A DNA stretch of 64,000 bases, from assembly GCA_934675735.1 (NCBI GenBank), contig CAKURR010000003.1, forward strand, positions 66,793 through 130,792, given 5' to 3'. Source of the stretch: an uncultured Clostridia bacterium (GTDB lineage: Bacteria; Bacillota; Clostridia; Christensenellales; Aristaeellaceae). Shown here piece by piece: positions 33,678-42,560 of the stretch (the stretch's first letter is position 1; each line of letters begins with the position of its first letter). The notes beneath the pieces are model-generated. The model was given only the letters and a program-made list of their open reading frames with translations. It was not told the DNA's origin and ran no database searches. Position numbers and translations under genes: made by a program.

Positions 33678-34707
33678 CTTTTCCTTCGCCATGACGATGC
33701 CGTCGCCGGTGATGGTCGGGGCGTTGGTGGTCGGAACAGCTTCGGTCAGGTTCCCCCGGATTTCGTCGTACTCCTGACGCATTTCGACGTTCGCGCCAAA
33801 AACCGCCGCTGGCGAGAATGACGCCCTTGTTCGCGCTGACGGTGTAAGGCGTTCCGTCCGCGGTGGAGACGCCGGTCACGCCGACCACGCGGCCCGTGTC
33901 ATCCGTCACCAGGTGCTCGGCGCGGCACTCAAAGACAGTGGTCACATCGAGTTTTTCGTTCTGAATGGCGTCGTTGATCACGTTGATGAAGCCCTGACCG
34001 CTGGCGTAGGTGTCAGAAGCTTTGCAGCGCATCCAAATCGAGCCGACGATGGCAACGGTGCTCTTTTTCCACGTGAAGCCATGGTCGCTCAGCCAGTTCA
34101 TGGAATCGATGTCGCCGTAGCACATCATCTCGATCAGCTCGCTGTCGCCGAGATAATCGCCGCCATCGTAGGTCTGAATCATGTGCAGCTCGGGGGAGTC
34201 GAACAGGTAATCGTGACCGGCGGCCGGATGCTCGGCATACTGCTCCTTCACCTTGGCCTGCCAGGATGCCATGCGCTCGTCCTTCGGTTCGAGGGAGATG
34301 TAACGCTCAATCTCCTCTTTCTGGCCCTCGGTCAAAGACGCATATTGGAGATAATCCGGATGAGCCGCCTGATAGTAGCCGTCGGCCTGAGCAACGGCGT
34401 CCGCCACGGCTTCAAGGATGCCGTTGGAGGTGAAGGTCGCCGACGTGGCGACGTCCACGCCCAGAGATTGATACTTCACGATTTCTTCGGAAATCTTTTC
34501 GACAGCCGCATCGCAGACGCCGGGCGTGTCGTTGCAGGAGAGAACTTCGATGCCGGTGATTTTGTCAGCATCGAAGGTGACGGCCACTTCGATTTTGTCG
34601 AGCATGCCGGTGCCGGTTCCCGTGTACGTGCCTGTCGTGTAAGCCGGCGCAGGAACTGCGGCGGCCAGCATCATCAGACAGAGCAGCCAGATCAGTAGTT
34701 TCTTCAT
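33669..34707 (-). pseudogene. Degenerate FMN-binding/FAD flavoprotein reductase
   Basis: Starts well, with AGGGAAAAAAC before ATG 34707, a signal peptide (MKKLLIWLLCLMMLAAAVPA) and an FMN_bind domain with SATFTSNGILEAV, the likely flavinylated Thr. The FAD-binding Rossmann segment (GxGxxG) expected next is missing, although later flavoprotein blocks (GQGFINVINDAI, ANKGVILASGGF) remain. At the T5 run (33802-33798) one extra base shifts the frame. Removing it restores FGANVEMRQEYDEIRGN down to MAKEKKV and a stop at 33671-33669, still lacking the last third. The intact relative is at 34861-36705. Confidence 0.85.
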
Positions 34708-34860
34708 GTTTTTTCCCTCCGCGAAAAATATTGTGAAGGATATAACCTTCTCTGCCTGTTTTGTCCACCTTCTTAGTTTTTTTGTGATTTGTCAAGGCGG
34801 GGAAAACGAAAAAAGGGCCGTCAGGCTTTTGGCCCGACGACCCTTTGGAGGGGGAGAAAC

Positions 34861-36705
34861 TTACTTGCTCGCCGCGGCGGCATTCGCGCCCGCGAGACGG
34901 CCGCTGGTCAGGGCAAAGCCCAGGCCGGTGCCTTCGATGTTGACATAAGCCGCGACGCTCATGCCGGAAACGTTGTTGCCGGTGGCGTACAGGCCGGAAA
35001 TCGGGGTGTTGGTGCTGTCCACAACCTGGAGCAGCTCGTTGGTGTTCACGCCGCCCAGCGCGCCGAGCACGGCGTTGTAGCCCTTGGTGACGTAGAACGG
35101 GCCTTCCTCAACCGTCCAGAGGAGATCCTCGGCGGACTTGAAGAACTGGTCGTCCTTGCCGGCCTTGACGTAGCCGTTGTAGGTGTCGATGGTGTTCTGG
35201 AGATCCTCGACGGAGCAGCCGATGAACGCGGCGGCCTCTTCGATGGTGTTGGCCACGATGCCGTCGCCGGTGGCGGTCAGGGTCTCGAAGTCGCGCAGGA
35301 ACGCATCCTTATCGATCGGGGCGTGGTAGATGGTGCGCTCGCCGTCCTCGCCGATGATGCCGTTCTGATCCCAGTAGTGAATCCAGGAGCCGGTGTTCTC
35401 GTAGGAAGCGTCAGCCCAGCGATCGACGGTCGCCTGATCGACGATGGTGTAGGCATAGCCGCCCTGCGCCAGCACGGCGGAAGAATACTCGACGGTATCC
35501 TTGAGCAGGTCCTCGTTCATGAAGCGCTTGCCCTGATTGTTGACCCACAGGCACGGGGTGTTCATGGTCAGCTCGGTGGCCACTTCCAGGTCGCGGCTCT
35601 TCGGGCTGACGCCGTGGTTCATGGTCAGCAGCTCGCCCTTGGCCGCGCCGACGGCATACATCATTTCCAGACCGCTGCCGTCGCAGCCGCCCATGACGGA
35701 AACATTGTCATACGCCGTGCCGAGCGCCTCACGCATCATGGTCTCATTGCCCGCGAAGGAGCCGGTAGAGACGATGACGGCCTTGGCGTTGACGGTCAGC
35801 TGGCTGCCGTCTTCCTTGGTGCACACAGCGCCGACGACCGCGCCCGCCTCATCGGTGAGCAGCTCGGTGGCGGTGGTGTTCCAGCGGATATCCACGCCGT
35901 TCTTATCCAGATACTCCTGGAAGTGGACGAACGGCTGGGTGTTGTTCCAGCGGTGATAGATGATGGTCTCGTCAAAGTGCGCGACCTGCTGAGCGGTCTT
36001 GCTCAGGTAGACGTTGATGTCATGGTCGAGCAGGTACTGCACGGTGTTCTTCGCCTCGCCCACGAAGGTGCGGATGAGCGCGGCGTTGCCCAGCTCGTTG
36101 CTCTGCTCCATATACTTGTTGAACCAGTATTCCTCGTCGGAGCCGAGGTCGTCGCCATAGCGCTCCTGCTGAAGCGTGGTGCCGATGGCGAACATGCCCT
36201 GCGCGGCGTTGCCCATGCCGCCGAGGGTCGTGGAGGATTCCACGCCGATGACCTTCGCGCCGTTCTCCGCAGCGGAAAGCGCGGCGGTGGTGCCGGAAGC
36301 GCCCATGCCGATGACGAGCACGTCGCAGTCGGCGACTTCGTCCTCACCCTTGACGACTTCGGCCTTCTCGAAGGTCAGGCCCGCCTGCTCGAGCGCGGCG
36401 GCCGCGGCTTCGATCACGGCGTTGGAGGTCAGGGTCGCGCCGGAAACGGTATCGACATACGGCGTCTGGTTGGCGACGATCGCTTCGCAGAGCTGCGGCA
36501 TGGCCGCGCCGCCCAGCGCGGGCGTCTCGCTGATGCCGGTGGCATCGGCCGCGGTAATCTTGCCATCCTCAACGGTGACATTGACCGTCACGTCGCCGCC
36601 AAAGCCCTTGGCGGAGGCGGAGTAGGTCTCGGCGCTGGCCATCGCGGCGCCAAAAATCATGGCGGAGGCGAGCACGGCGCTGAGCGCTGTCTTCATGTTC
36701 TTCAT
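34861..36705 (-). CDS. Exported FMN-binding fumarate-reductase-like flavoprotein
   Basis: 614 residues. Signal peptide MKNMKTALSAVLASAMIFGA to ASA; FMN_bind domain at about 25-95 with the flavinylation motif DTVSGATLTSN; FAD_binding_2 domain from about 120 with DVLVIGMGASGTTAALSAA, then STGSFAGN, HGVSPKSRDLEV, MNTPCLWVNNQGKRF and the C-terminal YATGNNVSGMSVAAYVNIEGTG. The family includes extracellular fumarate, urocanate and other enoate reductases that take electrons by flavin-based transfer; ApbE must attach the FMN. No electron-donor genes lie beside it. The start has only a weak AAGGGG site. Confidence 0.92.
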   Translation of the reverse strand: MKNMKTALSAVLASAMIFGAAMASAETYSASAKGFGGDVTVNVTVEDGKITAADATGISETPALGGAAMPQLCEAIVANQTPYVDTVSGATLTSNAVIEAAAAALEQAGLTFEKAEVVKGEDEVADCDVLVIGMGASGTTAALSAAENGAKVIGVESSTTLGGMGNAAQGMFAIGTTLQQERYGDDLGSDEEYWFNKYMEQSNELGNAALIRTFVGEAKNTVQYLLDHDINVYLSKTAQQVAHFDETIIYHRWNNTQPFVHFQEYLDKNGVDIRWNTTATELLTDEAGAVVGAVCTKEDGSQLTVNAKAVIVSTGSFAGNETMMREALGTAYDNVSVMGGCDGSGLEMMYAVGAAKGELLTMNHGVSPKSRDLEVATELTMNTPCLWVNNQGKRFMNEDLLKDTVEYSSAVLAQGGYAYTIVDQATVDRWADASYENTGSWIHYWDQNGIIGEDGERTIYHAPIDKDAFLRDFETLTATGDGIVANTIEEAAAFIGCSVEDLQNTIDTYNGYVKAGKDDQFFKSAEDLLWTVEEGPFYVTKGYNAVLGALGGVNTNELLQVVDSTNTPISGLYATGNNVSGMSVAAYVNIEGTGLGFALTSGRLAGANAAAASK

Positions 36706-36754
36706 GAAAAAATACCCCTTTTTCTTTTTTTGCGGCAGGGGCAGCCAAATAAAC

Positions 36755-36843
36755 AAACCTGAAATCTCAAAACTAAGTATTGTGCCCGAAGGTTTCCAAA
36801 GGGCGATCGGAAAGCCCTTTGGTCGTGCCCGCAGGCACGAAAC
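36755..36843 (+). repeat. Hairpin repeat copy R8
   Basis: Carries AACTAAGTATT, then CCGAAGGTTTCCAAAGG and the stem CCAAAGGGC/GCCCTTTGG, then a GTGCCC-GCA-GGCAC stem. It ends 2 bases before the stop codon of the minus-strand kinase gene. R11 at 61.5 kb shares the left flank. Confidence 0.8.
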
Positions 36844-36845
36844 CT

Positions 36846-38171
36846 TTATTTCGCGGGCAGAAGCACATTGACGATAAACAGACGGTTTTCATCCGAAAGC
36901 GTCATTTCCCCGCCCAGCGCATGCACGCAGTCGCGCACGCTGCGCAGCCCGTAGCCGTGGGCGTTCGCATCCGCCTTGGTGGTGGAAAAACCGCCGCCCG
37001 AGCGGCGGCGCTCGCCGCTGAAACGGTTTTCCGTGCGGATGACGAGCAGGTTGCCGTGCAGCGTGGTGCGGAGGGTGACGGTTCTGTCCTCCCCCTCGGG
37101 CAGGGCAGAGACGGCTTCCACGGCGTTGTCGAGCAGATTGCCGTAGAGCGTGCACAAATCCGGCCCGGAGAGGGCGTTCAGCGCGTCGATGGCCTCCGGC
37201 GAGATGCAGGGGACGAGCGACGCGCCGACGCGGCTGCATTCATCCATCTTCTGCGCCAGCAGCACGTCGAGCACCTGACAGCCGGAGATTTTCTGCACGG
37301 CGACGGGCGCAAAGCGGTGCGTCAGCGAGGCGATGTAATCCGCCGCCTCCTTTGAGCCGCCCATCGCCGCGAGCGTGGCGAGGTGGTTGCGCATGTCGTG
37401 GCTGAGCTTGTTGATGTTGTCGATTTGCTGTTGGTGCTGGGCCATCTGGGCTTCCAGCCGCTCGAGGGTCATGTGGTCGTGCTCGGCCTGCCGCTCGCGG
37501 TCGATGCCCGCCACCAGCCGATTGGAGAGCAGCGAAACCGCCATCGCCAGCAAGCAGACCAGAAAGCACAGCGCGCTCAGCGCGCCCGAATAGCTCACGT
37601 CGCCGACCATGAACGAGCGGTATTGCAGGCTCTTGACATATAAATAAGGAACGGCGGGCACGAAAATCAGCGCGGCCATCGTGCGGTTCATCCGCCTGTC
37701 GTGCACCGTGCAGGCCGTTTGGCGAAACGCCAGACAGCACAGCGTTTGCAGCGCCATCAGCGGCAGGGTGAGCATAAACTGGTCCAGCGCGCTGTTTTCC
37801 GTGCGGAACGCCTTGAGAAACGGCAGCATATCCCACAGGAGGGATTTGCACATATCCAGCGACAGGTGAAACACCAGCGAGCTGTTGAGCAGCTGCATCA
37901 CCGGCAGGGCATACAGCGCGCCGCCCACCAGCGTGACGGCGGCGAAATGGAGCAGAATGTTGAGCACCATGCCGGATTGGCTCTGCCCGACGCGCAGCGC
38001 GGCGAACGCAAACGCCATGGCCACCCCGAAGAGCGCGCGCAGCGCACGGCGGGGCGGCGTGTCGCAGCGGCGGGCGAGCCCCTGCCGCGCATACGGATAT
38101 AAAAAGAGCAGCAGCGTCGCCAGTTCCAGCGCGCCGTAGAGCAGCGCCACGGCCCAAACGGACAGATTCAT
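36846..38171 (-). CDS. GHKL-type sensor histidine kinase (AgrC/LytS-like)
   Basis: 441 residues. The first ~220 residues hold about six hydrophobic helices. A coiled stretch leads to the His box ISHDMRNHLATLA (HDxxNH form), then an ATP-binding domain with NLLDNAVEAV and GYGLRSV. It overlaps the response regulator gene by an ATGA and has GGGGGAA before its start. Kinases of this class often sense peptides; no peptide precursor gene was found beside it. Confidence 0.92.
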   Translation of the reverse strand: MNLSVWAVALLYGALELATLLLFLYPYARQGLARRCDTPPRRALRALFGVAMAFAFAALRVGQSQSGMVLNILLHFAAVTLVGGALYALPVMQLLNSSLVFHLSLDMCKSLLWDMLPFLKAFRTENSALDQFMLTLPLMALQTLCCLAFRQTACTVHDRRMNRTMAALIFVPAVPYLYVKSLQYRSFMVGDVSYSGALSALCFLVCLLAMAVSLLSNRLVAGIDRERQAEHDHMTLERLEAQMAQHQQQIDNINKLSHDMRNHLATLAAMGGSKEAADYIASLTHRFAPVAVQKISGCQVLDVLLAQKMDECSRVGASLVPCISPEAIDALNALSGPDLCTLYGNLLDNAVEAVSALPEGEDRTVTLRTTLHGNLLVIRTENRFSGERRRSGGGFSTTKADANAHGYGLRSVRDCVHALGGEMTLSDENRLFIVNVLLPAK

Positions 38172-38872
38172 AGCTGTTCCCCCATAAAATTGGTCAGCGC
38201 CTTCAAAAAATCGCGCTTTTTGTGGCGGCTGACGGGCAGAATGTCGCCCGAGACGGTCACGTCGCACCCGCTGATGCGGTCCACATGGGCGAGGGAGACG
38301 ATGCAGGCGTTGTGGATGCGGAAAAAGGCGTTTTCCGGCAGCTGGCCTTCCAGCGCGGAGAGGGTCATGCGCAGGTCGAGCGTGGCCTGCACGGTATGCA
38401 GACGAACCTTGCGGCCGTAGGTTTCGGCGTAGAGGATGTCGCGCACGGGCACGACGGTGGTCGCGTCCTGCGTGTGCAGCGTCAGCGCGGCGGGCGCGGA
38501 AAGGCCGAGACGGCGCTGCACTTTGGCCATCAGGTCATCCAGCCTGCCCGAGGTAATCGGCTTGACCAGAAAATCCAGCGCGGCAACGGCGTATCCGTCC
38601 AGCGCGCGGGCGACAAGGTTGGTGCAAAAGACGATGAGCACGCGCTCGTCCCGCTCGCGGATGCGGTGCGCCGCGTCCATGCCGCTCAGCCCGGGCATGT
38701 CGATATCCAAAAGGAGCAAATCGACGCCCGATTCATACGCATCCACAAGCGCCTGACCGCTCTCAAACGCGCGGATATCCGCCTCGATGCCGCGCGCGGC
38801 GCAGACCTGCCGCAAAAGCGCGCACAGCTGCGCCCGCTGGGGCGCTTCATCCTCCGCCAGCCAAATCCGCAT
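38168..38872 (-). CDS. LytTR-family response regulator
   Basis: 234 residues. Receiver domain at 1-120 with AEDE, the phosphoacceptor Asp in LLLLDIDMPGLSG and the Lys in FLVKPI. LytTR DNA-binding domain at 130-234 with ILYAETYGRKVRLHT and FFRIHNACIVSLAHVDRI. ATG 38872 is chosen because GGGGAGG lies 8 bases upstream; that site sits inside the longer reading starting at 38896. Pairs with the kinase downstream. Confidence 0.93.
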   Translation of the reverse strand: MRIWLAEDEAPQRAQLCALLRQVCAARGIEADIRAFESGQALVDAYESGVDLLLLDIDMPGLSGMDAAHRIRERDERVLIVFCTNLVARALDGYAVAALDFLVKPITSGRLDDLMAKVQRRLGLSAPAALTLHTQDATTVVPVRDILYAETYGRKVRLHTVQATLDLRMTLSALEGQLPENAFFRIHNACIVSLAHVDRISGCDVTVSGDILPVSRHKKRDFLKALTNFMGEQL

Positions 38873-38970
38873 CGCCGCCGCCTCCCCAATTTCCAATGTG
38901 CAATTATGGTATCATATTACGGGCGGAAAATCCACAGGAAAAAGGTTTTCGACAAAAATAAAAAAGCGGC

Positions 38971-38999
38971 TTTCAAAAGTGGGTAAAATGCGTTATAAT
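38971..38999 (+). promoter_or_regulatory. Promoter of the NahK-like kinase gene
   Basis: TTTCAA at 38971-38976, 17-base spacer, TATAAT at 38994-38999. Confidence 0.65.
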
Positions 39000-39037
39000 A
39001 AAAAGGAATATGCCATCCCGAGAGGAGTTTCCACCAT

Positions 39038-40165
39038 ATGAATCCTGAAAACATGAATCCTGAAACCGCCCGCAAGCTTTTGGAGGTCGGCGAGGCGTTT
39101 CGGATTCCCGGCCCGTTCTTTTCCTACGAAGAAATCAAGATGGGCAACGTCAACCACACCTACAAGGTCAATTATATCCGCGACGACGGTACGGGTATGG
39201 CCAAAATCAAGTCGTATCTGGTGCAGCGGGTGAACACATATGCCTTCCAGCGGCCGGTGGAGCTGATGAAAAACATCGACCGTGTGACCGAGCATATCCG
39301 CATGAAGCATCCGGATTCCAAATATCTGCACTTCCACCACACGGCGGACGGGCGGAATTACCTCTTCGATGAGGACGGCTTCTGGCGGCTGAGCAACTAC
39401 GTGCCCTCCGTGACGTATGACACGTGCAGCGATTTGAGTGTGGTGCGCAGCGCGGGCGAGGCGTTCGGCCATTTCCAGATGATGCTGGCGGATTTCGACG
39501 CGGGCAGTCTGTATTATACCATTCCGGATTTCCATGACACCCGCAAGCGCTACCGGAAGCTGCGCGAGGATATGGAAAGCGATCCGTGCGGCCGCGTGGC
39601 TGAGGTGCGCGCCGAGCTGGATTGGCTGCTCGCCGTGGAGGATAAGGCGTGCGCGCTGACGGATATGTTTAATCGGGGCGAATTGCCGCTGCGCGTGACG
39701 CATAACGACACGAAAATCAATAACGTGCTCTTTGACGAAAAGACGCGCGAGGCGCTGGTCGTCATTGATTTGGATACCGTGATGCCCGGTCTGGTCGGTC
39801 ACGATTTCGGCGACGCGATTCGTTTTGCCGCCAACTTTGTGGAGGAGGATTCCCCGCGGGACGACGAGGCGGGCGTGAACCTGAACGTCTATTGGGCGTT
39901 TGCGGAGGGCTTCCTCAAACAGACCGCCGCGACGCTGACCGAAAAGGAAGTGCAGACGCTCGGCCTGAGCTGTTTCGCGCTGGCCTGCGAATTGGCGACG
40001 CGCTTTTTGGATGACTACATCGTCGGCGATAAGTACTTCAAAATCAAGAGCACCAAACATAATCTGGTGCGCACCCGCTGCCAAATCGCGCTGGCGAAGG
40101 ATATGCTCGTCAAGATGGACGCGATGAACGCCATCGTCATGGATTGCTATAACAGGTATAAATGA
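39038..40165 (+). CDS. N-acetylhexosamine 1-kinase-like (NahK-like) phosphotransferase
   Basis: 375 residues. Closely follows Bifidobacterium NahK from memory: YLVQRVNTYAFQRP, AFGHFQMMLADFDA, the catalytic LPLRVTHNDTKINNVLF, VIDLDTVMPGLVGHDFGD and the tail DDYIVGDKYF with HNLVRTRCQIALAK. NahK makes GlcNAc- or GalNAc-1-phosphate for use of mucin or milk sugars. The first 10 codons contain a 13-base tandem duplication (ATGAATCCTGAAA twice), so ATG 39038 and ATG 39053 are both possible starts; GAGGAG fits 39038. No phosphorylase (lnpA) or uridylyltransferase is adjacent. Confidence 0.85.
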   Translation: MNPENMNPETARKLLEVGEAFRIPGPFFSYEEIKMGNVNHTYKVNYIRDDGTGMAKIKSYLVQRVNTYAFQRPVELMKNIDRVTEHIRMKHPDSKYLHFHHTADGRNYLFDEDGFWRLSNYVPSVTYDTCSDLSVVRSAGEAFGHFQMMLADFDAGSLYYTIPDFHDTRKRYRKLREDMESDPCGRVAEVRAELDWLLAVEDKACALTDMFNRGELPLRVTHNDTKINNVLFDEKTREALVVIDLDTVMPGLVGHDFGDAIRFAANFVEEDSPRDDEAGVNLNVYWAFAEGFLKQTAATLTEKEVQTLGLSCFALACELATRFLDDYIVGDKYFKIKSTKHNLVRTRCQIALAKDMLVKMDAMNAIVMDCYNRYK

Positions 40166-40218
40166 GAAAAAACGAATAAAAATCAACCCGATGACCATCA
40201 AAACGGAGGAAACGCCAA

Positions 40219-41133
40219 ATGAAAATCGCGGTAATCGGCTGCGGCACGATGGGCGCGCTCTACGGCGGCTACCTGAGCCGAAAGAACGACGTGACGCTGG
40301 TGGACAGAAATCCCGAGCGCATCGCGAAAATCCAAAACGACGGCCTGTTTATCGCCGAGCCGGACGGCAGCGGCGCGGTGTATCATCCGCATATCACGGG
40401 CGACACGAGCGGCATGCAGCCCGTGGATTTGGTGATTCTGTTCGTGAAATCCCTTCAAAGCGAGGCGGCGCTGGAAAAGAACCGCGCGCTCATCGGCAAA
40501 GACACCTATTTGATGACGCTTCAGAACGGAAGCGGTCACGAGGATGTGCTCTGCCGCTTTGCGGACGAAGCGCACGTGGTCATCGGCACGACGCTGCATA
40601 ACAGCGCCGTGACGGGCGTGGGCGAAATCCGCCACGGCGGAAACGGCCCCATGCACATCGGCCCGCTGACGGGCGACGCGGCGCGGCTCGAGCCGATTCG
40701 CGAGGCGTTTGCCTGCTGCGGCTTTGAAATCGACTGCATGCAGGATATCAAGCGCCTGATTTGGCAGAAGATGATGACCAACGTTTCGGCCAGCGTGCTG
40801 ACGGGCATTTTGCAGGTGCCGATGGGCTTCATCACCGAAAACCCGAGTGCCTGGGCGCTCTGCCAAACCCTGGTGCGCGAGGCTGTGGCCGTCGCGGCGG
40901 GCGAGGGGATTGTGTTTGATGCGGAGGAGAAAATCGCCGAGGTGCGCAAGGTCTGCGAGGACAGCCCCGAGGGCCTGACGAGCATCTATGCCGATATCAA
41001 AAACGGCCGCAGCACCGAGGTCGATACCATCAGCGGCAGCGTCGTCCGCGCCAGCGACAGAAACGGCGTGCCCGCGCCGACCCATCGCGCGATGGTGCAG
41101 CTGGTGCACGCGATTGAGGGAAAAAAGGCGTAA
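40219..41133 (+). CDS. panE: 2-dehydropantoate 2-reductase family protein
   Basis: 304 residues. NADPH-binding GCGTMGALYGGYL at the N-terminus, the KSLQ strand, the catalytic Lys in IWQKMMTNVSAS, and the C-terminal PTHRAMVQLVHAIE. Ketopantoate reductase makes pantoate for coenzyme A; however, many family members act on other 2-keto acids, so the symbol rests on family. GGAGG lies 9 bases before ATG 40219. It lies 53 bases after the kinase gene and is probably co-transcribed. Confidence 0.88.
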   Translation: MKIAVIGCGTMGALYGGYLSRKNDVTLVDRNPERIAKIQNDGLFIAEPDGSGAVYHPHITGDTSGMQPVDLVILFVKSLQSEAALEKNRALIGKDTYLMTLQNGSGHEDVLCRFADEAHVVIGTTLHNSAVTGVGEIRHGGNGPMHIGPLTGDAARLEPIREAFACCGFEIDCMQDIKRLIWQKMMTNVSASVLTGILQVPMGFITENPSAWALCQTLVREAVAVAAGEGIVFDAEEKIAEVRKVCEDSPEGLTSIYADIKNGRSTEVDTISGSVVRASDRNGVPAPTHRAMVQLVHAIEGKKA

Positions 41134-41139
41134 AACAAA

Positions 41140-41186
41140 AGGCCGCGCGGTTCGGGCGAAAAGCCCCGCCGCGCGGCCTGCGTTTT
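41140..41186 (+). terminator. Terminator after panE
   Basis: AGGCCGCGCGG at 41140-41150 pairs with CCGCGCGGCCT at 41169-41179, followed by GCGTTTT. Confidence 0.8.
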
Positions 41187-41219
41187 GGAAAGAAAAATTC
41201 ACGCAGAAGGCAGTGCAGC

Positions 41220-41714
41220 TCAAAGCGCCGTGACAACAAGGGCTGTCAGTGCGGCGATTGCGGCAAACAGCGGTATTCCGTGCAAAAACGATTCAATATG
41301 TTTTTTCGGATCTTGATAGTATTCCTTCTCCGGCAGGAATGAGAAGCGAATGCGTTTGGCGTTGCGCCACCAGAGCAGATCAATCACCAACAAATCAAAC
41401 AGGCCCAATCCCTCGCCGAATGCAAGGAAATAACCAAAGGCCGACAGAAAGTTGTTCAAATTCAGCACGCTTTTCAGCGCAAGCCCCAAAACGGAAAACA
41501 GAACGGTAAAAAGAAAAAGATTGCCGAGCCAAATGGCAGCGGCAGATTTTGCTTTCGGAACATCTTTTCCAAGCTGAGAGTCGCTTCGCACACGGCGCTG
41601 AACCTCATCGGGATAAGAGCGCAGCCCGATGAGATTTTTCTTGTCCGTGCCGGTTTCCCAAAGGCATATGCCCCAAAACAGAAAATAGAAAGCGAGTGCA
41701 ACGATGATTTTCAT
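41220..41714 (-). CDS. Small integral membrane protein, unknown function
   Basis: 164 residues with four hydrophobic segments (about 3-20, 60-82, 88-112, 143-164) and a charged loop (EVQRRVRSDSQLGKDVPKAK). I recognise no family motif. AGGAGC lies 9 bases before the start. It borders the integrated element and is transcribed away from it. Confidence 0.75.
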   Translation of the reverse strand: MKIIVALAFYFLFWGICLWETGTDKKNLIGLRSYPDEVQRRVRSDSQLGKDVPKAKSAAAIWLGNLFLFTVLFSVLGLALKSVLNLNNFLSAFGYFLAFGEGLGLFDLLVIDLLWWRNAKRIRFSFLPEKEYYQDPKKHIESFLHGIPLFAAIAALTALVVTAL

Positions 41715-41856
41715 ACTTTTATGCTCCTGTTGAATTTAGAAAGCTGCGGATTGTGCGAATATCCGGCGCAGGATGTGCGCAAAGTTTAGTTCCCCATCGC
41801 TTGCGGAAACGATTCCGACTTTATGTTTGCTATTTCTAACTAAATACTGCCGGTAA

Positions 41857-41885
41857 AGAATACGACAGGCCGTTTGTTTTGTCAA
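41857..41885 (-). promoter_or_regulatory. Promoter of the small membrane protein gene
   Basis: On the minus strand TTGACA (41885-41880), 17-base spacer, TATTCT (41862-41857). Confidence 0.78.
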
Positions 41886-41897
41886 GACCGATGAAAA

Positions 41898-41940
41898 CAA
41901 AAATCCGAACCCTTCTCCTCTCGGAAAAAGCTCGGATTTT
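41898..41940 (-). terminator. Hairpin next to attL, probably the original tRNA-Arg terminator
   Basis: AAAATCCGA at 41900-41908 pairs with TCGGATTTT at 41932-41940, with T-rich sequence after it on the minus strand. Before integration it would have stood just behind the tRNA-Arg gene. Confidence 0.6.
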
Positions 41941-41946
41941 GTTTCA

Positions 41947-41993
41947 CTGGTGCACCCGGCAGGAGTCGAACCTGTGGCCTTCAGAGTCGGAGT
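41947..41993 (-). other. attL: 47-bp copy of the 3' part of tRNA-Arg(CCG)
   Basis: Identical to 50453-50499. It runs from about tRNA nucleotide 32 to the CCA end plus one base. Beyond 41993 the sequence leaves the tRNA, so this is not a functional tRNA gene. Confidence 0.95.
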
Positions 41994-42096
41994 TGCCCGA
42001 ATGGGGTTTTGACTGGTTTTCTGATGCACTATAAATCTAAGCAATATATAGCTTTTTTGACGTGCATTGTTCTTGAGACGACCGCAAATCAAGGTG

Positions 42097-42120
42097 AGTA
42101 GTCCCCAGAATAGTCCCCAA
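42097..42120 (+). other. Left integrase arm-type site
   Basis: Two copies of TAGTCCCCA separated by GAA (12-base period), within a 24-base stretch identical to 50358-50381. It sits 103 bases inside attL. Such paired short repeats near both att cores are typical arm-binding sites of lambda-type integrases. Confidence 0.75.
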
Positions 42121-42149
42121 GAAATCCTTTTGATTACATAAGAAACCAC

Positions 42150-42178
42150 TTGACATGTGATAACGTCTATGTTATCAT
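42150..42178 (+). promoter_or_regulatory. Promoter with embedded operator for the toxin-antitoxin pair
   Basis: TTGACA at 42150-42155, 17-base spacer, TATCAT at 42173-42178. Within it TGATAAC (42158-42164) and GTTATCA (42171-42177) form an inverted repeat spaced by 6 bases, a likely binding site for the XRE-type antitoxin. Confidence 0.82.
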
Positions 42179-42200
42179 GTAGGAAACGGAGGACAGAACA

Positions 42201-42560
42201 TTGCATCAGATTATTTTTTATGTTGACCGGCAGGGAAAATCCTCGCTTCTGGATTATATCGCAGAACTGGAGAATAGTAAAAGCAAGGATAGCCGGATCA
42301 AGCTCACGAAGATTCGAGAATATGTCAAAGCCCTATCCGAAAACGGCACCTATCTCCCCGAAAAATATGCCAAACACCTTGACGGAGAGATTTGGGAACT
42401 TCGACCGATTGACGACCGTATCCTGTTCGCGGGATGGGTTGACGGCGCTTTCGTTCTTCTGCATAGCTTTGTAAAAAAGTCCCAGAAGACCCCGAAGCGC
42501 GAAATTGAACAGGCCAAACGTGAATTGGCGGATTTCAAGGAAAGAGAGGGAAAAGCATGA
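42201..42560 (+). CDS. HigB/RelE-like toxin (phage Gp49-like family)
   Basis: 119 residues. Marks of the Gp49/HigB group: YIAELENSKSKDSRIKLTKI, YLPEKYAKHLDGEIWELRP, RILFAGWVDGAFVLLHSFVKK and a basic C-terminus (KTPKREIEQAKRE). Family members cut mRNA on the ribosome. The start is TTG 42201 behind ACGGAGGA; no ATG fits. The toxin comes first and overlaps the antitoxin by ATGA, the usual HigBA order. It is carried at the end of the element opposite the integrase. Confidence 0.9.
   Translation: MHQIIFYVDRQGKSSLLDYIAELENSKSKDSRIKLTKIREYVKALSENGTYLPEKYAKHLDGEIWELRPIDDRILFAGWVDGAFVLLHSFVKKSQKTPKREIEQAKRELADFKEREGKA

Noticed and set aside
41947..41993. Second tRNA-Arg gene
   Set aside because: Only the 3' part from about nucleotide 32 is present; the acceptor 5' strand and D-arm are absent, so it is an att remnant.
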